From Phycisphaerae bacterium (lineage in GTDB: Bacteria > Planctomycetota > Phycisphaerae > UBA1845): a stretch of DNA of 59,584 nt. The notes under the pieces are model-generated. The model had not been told where the DNA came from. It saw nothing but the letters and a program-made list of their open reading frames with translations, and did not search any database. A program made the translations under genes and the position numbers. Numbering within the stretch: the first letter of the stretch is position 1; every line of letters starts with the position of its first letter. The DNA lies in the NCBI GenBank assembly GCA_028289375.1, contig JANQQK010000039.1, positions 144,842-204,425 of the forward strand. The letters are read 5' to 3'. This document shows, piece by piece, positions 17,810-26,316 of the stretch.

Positions 17810-19918
17810 ATGGCAACGGTTCAACTGACCATCAACGGACAGACGCTGGAGGCGGAGTCGGATCAGACCGTTCTGCAGGTCTGCAAGCAGCATGGCATCG
17901 ACGTGCCGACGTTGTGTCATTACGAGGGGCTGAAAGACGTCGGGGCTTGTCGATTGTGCATCGTTGAGCTTGAGGGCGGGCGTCGGCCTGTATCGTCATG
18001 CACGACGCCGGTGAGCGAGGGCATGGTCGTCAAGACGCACACGCCGCGGCTTGAATCGTTGCGGCAACAGACGCTTGAACTGCTGTTCGGCGAACGGAAC
18101 CACATCTGTCCCTTCTGCGCAGCGTCGGGCAACTGTGAACTGCAGTCGCAAGGATATCGCCATGGGATGGACCATGTGCGGTTTGATTACCTGTTTCCCA
18201 AGCAGCCGGTCGACAACTCGCACTCCTTCATCACGATGGACCACAACCGTTGCATTCTGTGCACGCGGTGTGTGCGTGCCTGTGATCAGTGGGTCGGGGC
18301 GCACACGCTAGATGTCGATGATCGGGGATCGCGGAGCATGATCATCGCCGATCAGAATGTTCCGCTTGGTGAATCGTCCTGCGTGTCGTGCGGCACGTGC
18401 GTGTCGGTCTGCCCGACGGGCGCGCTGTTTGAAAAACGCAGCGCGCACTGGCAGGGAAGACTGCCGAAGGAATACAGCGAGACGATCTGTGCGGGATGCG
18501 GCGTTGGATGTCGCATGCATGCGTCGGTTCGCTATCGGCAGATCGGCGAGGTGCGGAGTTCGGGTGGACCAAGCGGGAATCGCATTCTCTGTGAGAAGGG
18601 GCGATTCTGGTCTGTGAATCCACGGTTTCCACGGGTGAAGTCGCCCATGGTGAAAGTGGCCGGCAAGTTTGAACCGCGCACGGTCGATGACATCCTCGCC
18701 GAGTGCAGCCGCCGACTGGCCAATCCACGCGTGAAGCAGGATCCGAGCCGGATCGTCACCATGCTGAGCGGTCATCTGCCTCTGGAGACGATTCAAGCCG
18801 TGAAGAGCTTCATGACCGATGTGGTCGGCAGCGACCGTTGGGTGATTGCGGATCGGTCCAATGCGCAGTCGACGCGAGAGGCGTTGGAACTCGATCGCGG
18901 ATTGCCGCCTCTGGCGGGCTTGGCGGAGTTGGATGAAGCAGATCTGTTTCTGACAGTCGGGGCCAACCTGGAGCGGAATGCCGGTGTCGTCGCATCCTAC
19001 GTTCGACGTGGCGTTCTGCATCGTCGTGCAAAGCTCTTGAAGATCAATCCGAATCATACGTGGCTGACCGACTGGACGGACATTCACCTGCAAAGCGAAC
19101 GACGACGCGATCCGATGATCCTGTCGGCCATGCTGAAGTACCTGTTGGACCTTGGAGCGGCTGATGCGGACGCGGTTCCCGACGATCTGGCGAAGAAACT
19201 GAAGCGACTGGATGACGACGGAATTTCGATGGCGTGCGGTGTCGATGCTGAGGCGATCAAGCAGATGGCGCATGCTTATGCGAATGCCAAAGCACCGGTG
19301 ATCATCTGTGGTCGCGGCGTGTCGAAGCACGGGCCGGCAGGGCTGGTGGCTGCGTTGAACATTGTTCGGGCGACGAAGCGCATGACCCCTGACGGACGGT
19401 GGCGACTGATGGAGTTGGCACTGCAGGCGAATTCGTACGGCGCGCGGCTGTTGGGCTGTCCGGGGATGAACATGAATGACTTTGATCCGCACACAGCCGA
19501 CGTGGCGTTCCTGGTGCTGGGAGATTCGAAGCGCGAGTGGCCTACCGAGTGGCTGCAGAAGTTGCGTCGGGTGACGTATGTGGTGGCGTTGGTGGCGCGC
19601 GAGCGTGAGGAGCCGATGGCGGCAGCGCATGCGGTGGTGCCGACGGTGTCGTGGTCTGAGCGTGAAGGGACGTATGTGAATCTGGAGGGCCGCTTGCAGA
19701 TCGGGCATCGACTGATGGACGCGTCCGCCAACGTGGTGGATGAGGTGTCCTTCTTCGAGCGTTTGGCGGCGGATCTGTCCGGAAACGGCAGTCCTTGGAC
19801 GGCGCCGCCGTTGCCTTCATCGCTGACGTCGATCGGTGACGGTGAGTTGCTGCCCTGTCGGGACGATCGCGATACCCCGGTGGACTGGTCGCATTTGCGG
19901 GCGTTGGTGGAGGCGTAG
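17810..19918 (+). CDS. hoxU: Hydrogenase iron-sulfur subunit HoxU fused to NuoG-like MopB domain
   Basis: 702 residues, about three times a normal HoxU. Residues 1-215 are HoxU-like: [2Fe-2S] at C36, C47, C50, C64; the His98-C100-C103-C109 [4Fe-4S] site; and a two-cluster ferredoxin (C148, 151, 154, 158; C191, 194, 197, 201). Next comes another [4Fe-4S] motif, C227-x2-C230-x3-C234-x26-C261, as in molybdopterin oxidoreductases and NuoG. Residues 270-700 resemble the MopB domain (VIICGRGVSKHGPAG; EREGTYVNLEGRLQ). No Cys or Sec suited to ligate molybdenum is seen in the expected area, so it is probably structural, as in complex I NuoG, rather than a formate dehydrogenase. It wires clusters between HoxF and HoxYH. 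It lies six bases after hoxF. Confidence 0.88.
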   Translation: MATVQLTINGQTLEAESDQTVLQVCKQHGIDVPTLCHYEGLKDVGACRLCIVELEGGRRPVSSCTTPVSEGMVVKTHTPRLESLRQQTLELLFGERNHICPFCAASGNCELQSQGYRHGMDHVRFDYLFPKQPVDNSHSFITMDHNRCILCTRCVRACDQWVGAHTLDVDDRGSRSMIIADQNVPLGESSCVSCGTCVSVCPTGALFEKRSAHWQGRLPKEYSETICAGCGVGCRMHASVRYRQIGEVRSSGGPSGNRILCEKGRFWSVNPRFPRVKSPMVKVAGKFEPRTVDDILAECSRRLANPRVKQDPSRIVTMLSGHLPLETIQAVKSFMTDVVGSDRWVIADRSNAQSTREALELDRGLPPLAGLAELDEADLFLTVGANLERNAGVVASYVRRGVLHRRAKLLKINPNHTWLTDWTDIHLQSERRRDPMILSAMLKYLLDLGAADADAVPDDLAKKLKRLDDDGISMACGVDAEAIKQMAHAYANAKAPVIICGRGVSKHGPAGLVAALNIVRATKRMTPDGRWRLMELALQANSYGARLLGCPGMNMNDFDPHTADVAFLVLGDSKREWPTEWLQKLRRVTYVVALVAREREEPMAAAHAVVPTVSWSEREGTYVNLEGRLQIGHRLMDASANVVDEVSFFERLAADLSGNGSPWTAPPLPSSLTSIGDGELLPCRDDRDTPVDWSHLRALVEA

Positions 19919-19923
19919 GCATC

Positions 19924-20451
19924 ATGGCGAAGAAACGAATTGCAACGGTTTGGCTTTGCGGGTGTTCGGGATGCCACATGTCGTTTCTCGATCTCGACGA
20001 GAAGCTCATCGATCTGGCGAATCTGGCGGATGTGGTGGCCAGTCCGATCGTGGACGTGAAGGAGTTCCCCAAGTGCGACATTGGCCTGGTCGAGGGCGGC
20101 GTGGCCAATGAAGAGAACCTGCACGTGCTCAAGTCGCTGCGGGCGGCGTGTGACGTGCTGGTGTCGCTGGGTGATTGTGCAGGGTTCGGATGCGTGCCGA
20201 TGATGCGGAATCAATTCCCGATGGAAGAGGTTCTGGATCGGGCGTACATCGAGGTGGAGAGCACGGCGTTGGGATCGGTGCCAACCGAGGAGATCCCCAA
20301 GCTTCTGCCGAAGGTCGTGCCGATTCATGAGTGCGTGAAGGTGGATGCGTGGATTCCCGGATGCCCGCCGAGTGCGGAGCGGATCTGGTCGGCGGTGGCG
20401 GCGCTCATCACGGGCGAGCCATCTGAAAGTCTGCAACTGGAATACGACTGA
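19924..20451 (+). CDS. hoxY: [NiFe]-hydrogenase small subunit HoxY
   Basis: 175-residue small subunit of a cytoplasmic group-3 [NiFe] hydrogenase. It carries the proximal [4Fe-4S] cluster ligands C14 and C17 (CGCSGCHMSFLD), C85 (GDCAGFGC) and C147 (PGCPPS). There is no Tat signal, in line with a cytoplasmic, soluble complex. It is short because the extra cluster domain of periplasmic small subunits is missing. It starts five bases after hoxU and is followed 12 bases later by hoxH. It receives electrons from the active site in HoxH and passes them to HoxU. Confidence 0.93.
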   Translation: MAKKRIATVWLCGCSGCHMSFLDLDEKLIDLANLADVVASPIVDVKEFPKCDIGLVEGGVANEENLHVLKSLRAACDVLVSLGDCAGFGCVPMMRNQFPMEEVLDRAYIEVESTALGSVPTEEIPKLLPKVVPIHECVKVDAWIPGCPPSAERIWSAVAALITGEPSESLQLEYD

Positions 20452-20463
20452 TAGAGGTGGGCG

Positions 20464-21891
20464 ATGTCGCGCGTGATCAAGATTGATCCGATTACGAGGG
20501 TCGAGGGACATGGTCGGGTGACGCTGCATCTGGATGAATCGGGTGCGGTGGAGCGGGCTCGGTTTCATGTGGTGGAATTTCGCGGGTTCGAGAAGTTCTG
20601 CGAGGGGCGTCATTTCTCCGAGATGCCGACGCTGACGCAGCGCATCTGCGGGATCTGCCCGGTGAGTCATCACCTGGCGGCGGCGAAGGCGATCGATGCG
20701 ATCTGCAATGTCGAGCCGCCACCAACGGCCCGCATGCTGCGTGAGTTGATGCACATGGGGCAGTTGATCCAGTCGCACGCGCTGAGCTTTTTCCATCTGT
20801 CGGCGCCCGACTTGCTGATGGGATTCGATGCGCCGCCGGAAAAGCGAAACATCTTCGGCCTGATCGCGGAGGATCCGGGCAATGCGCGGAAAGGGATCGG
20901 GCTTCGCAAGTTCGGGCAGGATGTCATTGCGGCGTCCGGCGGGCGGAAGATTCACCCCGACTTCTGTGTGCCAGGCGGAGTGAACAAGGCGCTGTCGGTC
21001 GATGAGCGGGATGGGCTGCTGTCGCGGATCGATGAGGTGAAGCAGTGGGCGCACGACGGGCTGAATCTGTTACGCGGATATTTTGACAAGGAGCAGTCGT
21101 TCGTTTCCGGGTTCGGGACGTTTCCGACATTTTACATGGGGCTGATTCGTCCGGACGGCGGGCTTGAGCACTACGATGGATTGCTGCGGATGAAATCCCC
21201 CGATGGGACGATCGTCGAGGACTCCTACTCGCCGGCCAACTACCTGTCGTTGATCGCCGAAGCCACCGAAGACTGGTCCTATCTGAAGTTCCCGTTCTAT
21301 CGGGCGGCGGGCTACCCGGAAGGTTCGTATCGGGTTGGACCGCTGGCACGATTGAACATCTGTGACCAGGTCGGCACACCTGAGGCGGATGCGGAGCTGA
21401 GTTACTTCAGGTCGCTGTCGCAGGGCAAGCCGATGGTGGAAGGATCGATGTACTTCCATTACGCGCGGCTGATCGAGGTGCTGTTTGGAATTGAACGGGT
21501 GGCGTTGCTCCTGAATGATCCTGAAATTCTGTCTGAAGACTTGATCGCGGAGAGCACGGAGCTTTGCGAGGAGGGCGTCGGTGTGATCGAGGCGCCGCGC
21601 GGGACTCTGTTCCACCACTTCATGGTCAACGATCATGGCGGAATCGAGCGGGTGAATCTGATCGTGGCGTCGGGGCAGAACAATTACGCGATGAATCGGG
21701 CTGTTGCGGAGGTTGCACGGGAGCATGTCAACGGCGCGCAGCTTGAGGAATCGATGCTCAACAAGGTTGAGGCGGCAGTGCGTTGCTACGACCCATGTCT
21801 GTCCTGCAGCACGCACGCGTTGGGCCAGATGGGGCTTCGGGTTGAGTTGTATGATGCGGAACGCAACCTGGTTGATGAGGTGTCGCGATGA
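20464..21891 (+). CDS. hoxH: [NiFe]-hydrogenase large subunit HoxH
   Basis: Catalytic subunit that splits or forms H2 at a NiFe(CN)2CO centre. Of 475 residues, the N-terminal motif RICGICPVSHH supplies C62 and C65, and the C-terminal motif DPCLSCSTH supplies C445 and C448; all four nickel-binding Cys are present. A 24-residue tail follows His451 (ALGQMGLRVELYDAERN...), which the protease HoxW would remove after nickel insertion. The motif DPCLSC and the neighbours HoxE/F/U place it in group 3, most like 3d. The ribosome site AGAGGTGGG precedes the ATG. It overlaps hoxW by four bases. Confidence 0.95.
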   Translation: MSRVIKIDPITRVEGHGRVTLHLDESGAVERARFHVVEFRGFEKFCEGRHFSEMPTLTQRICGICPVSHHLAAAKAIDAICNVEPPPTARMLRELMHMGQLIQSHALSFFHLSAPDLLMGFDAPPEKRNIFGLIAEDPGNARKGIGLRKFGQDVIAASGGRKIHPDFCVPGGVNKALSVDERDGLLSRIDEVKQWAHDGLNLLRGYFDKEQSFVSGFGTFPTFYMGLIRPDGGLEHYDGLLRMKSPDGTIVEDSYSPANYLSLIAEATEDWSYLKFPFYRAAGYPEGSYRVGPLARLNICDQVGTPEADAELSYFRSLSQGKPMVEGSMYFHYARLIEVLFGIERVALLLNDPEILSEDLIAESTELCEEGVGVIEAPRGTLFHHFMVNDHGGIERVNLIVASGQNNYAMNRAVAEVAREHVNGAQLEESMLNKVEAAVRCYDPCLSCSTHALGQMGLRVELYDAERNLVDEVSR

Positions 21892-22385
21892 GTCGGACAA
21901 TCCGGATCATAGGCTGGGGAAACGTTGGCCGCGGTGATGATGGTGCTGCGTTGATGTTGCTCGATCGTCTTGCGGAAATGGGCGTGGAGGCGTACCCGGA
22001 TGTGACGCTGCATGCACACCATCAACTCGGTCCGGAGGTGGCGGTCGACATGGCTGACGCGGAAGTGGTCGTGTTCGTCGATGCGCACGTGGACACGGAG
22101 CGGGCGGCGTTGTCGTTTGACGTGGTGCAGGCGGACACAGGGGGCGCGTTGGACAGTCATCACTGCTCGCCGGCGATGCTGCTTGCGTTGTGTCGATCGA
22201 TGGGGTTGCGGACACCGGCGGCGTATGTGTTGGCGATTCGTGCGTATGACTGCTCGTTTGGTGATGGGCTGTCGCGCGAGACGGGGGAACTCGTGGATCG
22301 CGGTGTGGAACTGCTCTCGCAACGTCTGGACTCGTGGCGGTCGCATGCATTGGTCAACGGTGATGCAATCGTCGTCGGCGCCTGA
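21888..22385 (+). CDS. hoxW: Hydrogenase maturation endopeptidase HoxW
   Basis: 165-residue protease of the HyaD/HoxW family that cleaves the C-terminal tail of HoxH once nickel is in place. The nickel-sensing site is visible: GWGNVGRGDDG (acidic residue after G-N-x-x-x-x-D), VFVDAHVD (second Asp) and DSHHCSP (His). The ATG overlaps the hoxH stop (ATGA, 21888-21891), so the two are translationally coupled, matching a dedicated protease. It closes the hydrogenase operon. No clear terminator is seen before the PEP carboxylase gene 75 bases later, so read-through is possible. Confidence 0.92.
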   Translation: MSRTIRIIGWGNVGRGDDGAALMLLDRLAEMGVEAYPDVTLHAHHQLGPEVAVDMADAEVVVFVDAHVDTERAALSFDVVQADTGGALDSHHCSPAMLLALCRSMGLRTPAAYVLAIRAYDCSFGDGLSRETGELVDRGVELLSQRLDSWRSHALVNGDAIVVGA

Positions 22386-22460
22386 ACGTCGCTCCTCAAC
22401 ACACCCTGCACCCGTTCGACGGGATGACATCAACGTACCCGTGCACTAACGTATCGTGTC

Positions 22461-25136
22461 ATGGGAACATTCACCGAACTTGATCGCGACGTTCAACTTC
22501 TCTCATCCATTCTGACCGACGTTCTGGATCGTCTTGGACCGCCGGGCCAGACGCAGGCGTGTGAGGATTTGCTGCGTCTTTGTCGAGAGGGGCAATCCAG
22601 CGGATTCACCGAGGCACGTGCGAAGATCGCGTCGCTTTCGCTCGGGGACATTCGTGAACTAATCAAGTCGATCACGCTGCGTTTTCATCTGCGAAATCAG
22701 GCGGAGAAAGTCGCGATCGTACGCATCAATCGGCGACGCAAGCATGAGGCTACCGCGTTTCAGCCACGCCGGGAGTCGATTGCTGAAGCTTTGCTGGCGC
22801 TGAACACTCGCGGATTCTCGGCCAAGCAGGTGTTGGAGATTCTCGAGCGCCTCGACATTCAGCCAACGCTGACGGCGCATCCGACCGAATCGCGGCGGCG
22901 GACCCTTCTCAACAAGCAGCGCGACATCGCAGACGAACTTCTGAAACTTGACGATGCGTCCGGCGACGCGGATGCGCGATCACGAATTGAATCGACCGTT
23001 CGTGAATTGGTGATGCTGTTGTATGGCACGGACGAGGTTCGGATCGAGCGTCTTGGGGTGATCGAAGAGATCGAGGGGTCGCTCTATTTTCTGGCGTCGT
23101 CCATCTGGCATGCCATACCGCGAATCGTGCGCGATACACGCGAGGCGGTGCAACAGCACTTCGGCGTGTGTCCTGATGGGTCGACGGCGGTTCGGTACCG
23201 GACATGGATCGGCGGCGATCGGGATGGGAATCCGCTGGTGACGCCCGAGATGACGGCCAAGTCTCTGCGATTGCATCGTCGTACGGCGATCGATTTGTAT
23301 CGGGGAAAACTGCAGGAGTTGATGGACCTGTTGAGCCTGTCGGATCGACGCATTGCGTTTCCCAAGGCGCTGATTGACCGCGTGCAAGCGGATCAGTTGG
23401 CTGACCTTGTTTCGGACGAGGCGATGGCGCGGATGCGACATGAGCCGTTTCGGTTGAAGCTCCTGCAGATGATCAGTCGACTTGATGCGGCGGTCGAGGA
23501 TGTTGATGCGTATCGTGCGGATGATCTTGAAGCGGACTTGCAGTTGCTCGCAGACAGTCTGCATGCGATCGGGCTGACTGAGATTGTGGATTCGAGCGGA
23601 CTGGGGGACTTGCAGATTCAGGCGCGGACGTTTGGGCTGCACCTGGCGGCGATGGACATTCGTCAACACAGTGCGGTGCATGAAGAGGTCGTGGCGGAGT
23701 TGCTTGCGCTGGCAGATGTGTGTCCGGACTATGCGACACTGAACGAGGATCAGCGGATTGCGCTACTGTGCGATGTGCTCGATGGGACGACGATCGACAG
23801 AATCGACGCGTCCGGTTTGTCGGCGGCGGCGGCAGGAATGCTGGAGGTTCTGCGGATTGTTGAGCGGTCGCGGCGGGCGGATGGCGACGCGATCGGGGCG
23901 TACATCATCAGCATGGCCAACGGAGTGAGCGATGTGCTGGAGGTGCTGTGCATGATGCGTGCCTCCGGGTGCGGCGACATGGACGTGGTGCCGCTGTTCG
24001 AGACGATCGACGATCTGGAGCGCGCGCCGGACTTGATGCAGGCCATGCTGTCTTGCAACGTTTATCGTCGGCACGTGGCGGGGCGTGGTGAGTTCCAAGA
24101 GATCATGCTTGGCTATTCCGACAGCAACAAGGACGGCGGTTTTCTGATGTCGGGCGTGTTGCTGCATTCGGCGCAGTCGAAGCTTGCGGCGGTCTGCCGC
24201 TCGTTCGATGTCGGATTCCGCTTCTTTCATGGTCGTGGCGGGACGGTCGGTCGCGGTGGTGGGCGGTCGAATCGGGCGATCATGGCGACACCTGCGGACA
24301 GTCGCAGCGGGCGGATTCGCATGACCGAACAGGGAGAAGTTATTTCATTTCGTTACGCGTTGGCGGACATCGCGCATCGGCATCTCGAGCAACTGACCAA
24401 CGCGATGATTCTGGCGGAGGCGGATGCCGGTGCCGGGGCGAGGCAGGACGCGGCGAGCGATGAGATCATGCTGCGACTGGGACGGCGGGCGATGGAGACG
24501 TATCGGGCGTTGATTGATGATCCGACGTTCTGGTCGTGGTACACGCAAGTGTCGCCGATTGAGCACATTAGTGCGCTGCCCATTGCATCGCGCCCGGTGG
24601 CGCGGACGAGCGGGTCGGTGCACTTTGAGAATCTGCGGGCGATTCCGTGGGTTTTTGCGTGGACGCAGATGCGGTTCAACGTGCCGGGGTGGTATGGGAT
24701 CGGGACGGCGTTGAGCGAGTTGTTGAATGAGTCGGACGAGATGGCGTCGCTGCTGACCGACTGGTATCGGCATTGGACGTACTTCGGGACGTTGATTGAC
24801 AATGCTCAGCAGGAGATGGCGCGTGCGCGCTTGAGCATTGCGCAGTGCTACGATTCGCTGTCCGGCGAGTCTCACTTCGAACGGATTGCGGCGGAGTTTG
24901 AATTGGCGCGGAAGGCGATTCTGAACATCACCGGGCAGCGGGCGCTGCTTGATAACAATCCCGTGATTCAACGATCGATCGAGCAGCGGAATGGCGCGAC
25001 CGACTTGCTGAATTTGTGTCAGATTGAACTGCTGAAGCGCTTTCGGGCTGCGGATGAAGCGGAGAAGGAGCAACTGCGACCAGCGCTGTTTGCGAGCATC
25101 AATGGTATTGCGTCGGCGATGCAGAGCACCGGCTGA
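22461..25136 (+). CDS. ppc: Phosphoenolpyruvate carboxylase
   Basis: Carboxylates PEP with bicarbonate to give oxaloacetate, an anaplerotic step. The 891-residue length is normal. Signatures: TLTAHPTESRRRT with the catalytic His, WIGGDRDGNPLVT, MLGYSDSNKDGG, and FFHGRGGTVGRGGG, followed by the conserved C-terminal half ending in MQSTG (family usually ends in a near QNTG). It follows the hydrogenase operon on the same strand with a 75-base gap and no evident terminator. Co-regulation with H2 metabolism (CO2 fixation using H2 electrons) is a tempting but unproven idea. It is convergent with the gene ending at 25140, three bases away. Confidence 0.95.
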   Translation: MGTFTELDRDVQLLSSILTDVLDRLGPPGQTQACEDLLRLCREGQSSGFTEARAKIASLSLGDIRELIKSITLRFHLRNQAEKVAIVRINRRRKHEATAFQPRRESIAEALLALNTRGFSAKQVLEILERLDIQPTLTAHPTESRRRTLLNKQRDIADELLKLDDASGDADARSRIESTVRELVMLLYGTDEVRIERLGVIEEIEGSLYFLASSIWHAIPRIVRDTREAVQQHFGVCPDGSTAVRYRTWIGGDRDGNPLVTPEMTAKSLRLHRRTAIDLYRGKLQELMDLLSLSDRRIAFPKALIDRVQADQLADLVSDEAMARMRHEPFRLKLLQMISRLDAAVEDVDAYRADDLEADLQLLADSLHAIGLTEIVDSSGLGDLQIQARTFGLHLAAMDIRQHSAVHEEVVAELLALADVCPDYATLNEDQRIALLCDVLDGTTIDRIDASGLSAAAAGMLEVLRIVERSRRADGDAIGAYIISMANGVSDVLEVLCMMRASGCGDMDVVPLFETIDDLERAPDLMQAMLSCNVYRRHVAGRGEFQEIMLGYSDSNKDGGFLMSGVLLHSAQSKLAAVCRSFDVGFRFFHGRGGTVGRGGGRSNRAIMATPADSRSGRIRMTEQGEVISFRYALADIAHRHLEQLTNAMILAEADAGAGARQDAASDEIMLRLGRRAMETYRALIDDPTFWSWYTQVSPIEHISALPIASRPVARTSGSVHFENLRAIPWVFAWTQMRFNVPGWYGIGTALSELLNESDEMASLLTDWYRHWTYFGTLIDNAQQEMARARLSIAQCYDSLSGESHFERIAAEFELARKAILNITGQRALLDNNPVIQRSIEQRNGATDLLNLCQIELLKRFRAADEAEKEQLRPALFASINGIASAMQSTG

Positions 25137-25139
25137 CGA

Positions 25140-26285
25140 TCAGGCGCCCGGTCGGACGGCGTGGGGGTACGCCGGCTCTCGATGCTGGAATGTGAGAATT
25201 TTGGGGTTTTGAATGGCGCCATCTCGGATCTCAATCGCCTTCGCAATGGTTGGCGATGCAGGCCAGGCGTCGGGGCCGTTCATGACCACATCCATGTATG
25301 GCAGGAGCGCTTGGGAGATTTCCCACGATGCGGCGTTCCAGAGGTAGGTCGGCGTGTGGTCGACGGCGTAGTAGGTGGCGTTGCCGGTGCGGAAGACGGG
25401 CGTCTCGAACGTTGTCGGCTTTGCGAATGGGAAACCCATGTCTGCATCGCAACTGACGTCGATGATGACGCTGTGGGGTTTGAAGCGTTCGATGTCGCTG
25501 TCACACATGTACATCAACGGGTTGTCGGTGTCCTGCAGGATGCCGTTGACGATGATGTCGGCGGCGGCAAACTCGTCGCACATCGGCCGGGGTGTTTCGC
25601 CGGGGAATCGGGCCAACAATGGTTGATCGGGGGATGGTCCGCGCATCATCTGTCCGAATCGACCGTAGATGAGTTTGTCGCGCACGACGTGCGGTGGGCG
25701 CTGGGTGAAGATGGACATTTCGGTGAAACCGCGACCGTGCAGTGCGTATGCCGCTCCGCGACTGACCGAGCCGAAGCTGAGGATGACGGCTTTGGTGTGT
25801 GGTCCGTAGTAGCCGTCGAGGCCGGTGAGCTGGAGGGCGTGGAGAGCGGCGCAGTAGCCAGCCAGTTCGTTGTTGCGGTAGAAGCTGTGGGATCCGCGGG
25901 CGCCGGATGGGGACCAGTCGTACATGGCTTCAAAGGCGATGAGGGTGAGGCGTTTCTGAATCGCGATTTCGGTGAGTGATGCCTGTTGCACGCAGTGGGG
26001 CCAACCCCAGAGCACGATGCCATCGGCCATGCGTTGGAGGTCGTCGTCGGTGGGTTTGGGGAGGATGACGGCTTGACTGTGCTCGAGCAGTTCGTCGCGG
26101 GATGCGAGTTCGTACCCCAACCGCGCGATCGTGTCATCATCGATACCGAAGTGCTCGGCGTAGCCAGTCTCGAACGTGATGTGGTTTCGCACGTTGGGCG
26201 GAATGCGTTGGAAGTGGGACGGATGGACGGGCACACGGTGCTCGTTTTCCTTCAGTGACGTGCCGATGACACCCGTCTTGAGCAT
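25140..26285 (-). CDS. Saccharopine dehydrogenase/CeoS-like NAD(P)-binding enzyme
   Basis: The ATG at 26285 with GGAG nine bases upstream gives 381 residues starting MLKTGVIGTSLKENEHRVP. This opening and VILPKPTDDDLQRM match the alanine-dehydrogenase/lysine-forming saccharopine dehydrogenase N-terminal fold; N5-(carboxyethyl)ornithine synthase is the closest named type I recognise. A nucleotide-binding region follows (KAVILSFGSVSRGAAYALHG), then DIIVNGILQDTDNP and VIIDVSCDADMGFPF. It is co-oriented with, and 31 bases downstream of, a second saccharopine dehydrogenase-type gene. The two together resemble the split halves of the lysine-ketoglutarate reductase/saccharopine dehydrogenase pathway. 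The exact substrate is unclear. Confidence 0.72.
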   Translation of the reverse strand: MLKTGVIGTSLKENEHRVPVHPSHFQRIPPNVRNHITFETGYAEHFGIDDDTIARLGYELASRDELLEHSQAVILPKPTDDDLQRMADGIVLWGWPHCVQQASLTEIAIQKRLTLIAFEAMYDWSPSGARGSHSFYRNNELAGYCAALHALQLTGLDGYYGPHTKAVILSFGSVSRGAAYALHGRGFTEMSIFTQRPPHVVRDKLIYGRFGQMMRGPSPDQPLLARFPGETPRPMCDEFAAADIIVNGILQDTDNPLMYMCDSDIERFKPHSVIIDVSCDADMGFPFAKPTTFETPVFRTGNATYYAVDHTPTYLWNAASWEISQALLPYMDVVMNGPDAWPASPTIAKAIEIRDGAIQNPKILTFQHREPAYPHAVRPGA

Positions 26286-26316
26286 TTGTCTTACTCCGTG
26301 CGATGGTCGTTCGCGC

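Noticed and set aside
17810..19918. Formate dehydrogenase alpha subunit
   Set aside because: Although a MopB-like domain is present, no Mo-ligating Cys/Sec is found and the N-terminus is HoxU/NuoG-like, next to HoxYH.
19276..21054. A 592-codon minus-strand frame across hoxU, hoxY and hoxH
   Set aside because: Its translation is rich in Arg, His and Gln with no domain. It is the antisense shadow of three certain hydrogenase genes in GC-rich DNA.
24345..25073. Minus-strand frame of 242 codons in the PEP carboxylase gene
   Set aside because: Antisense to a certain ppc gene; low-complexity Arg/Gln-rich translation.
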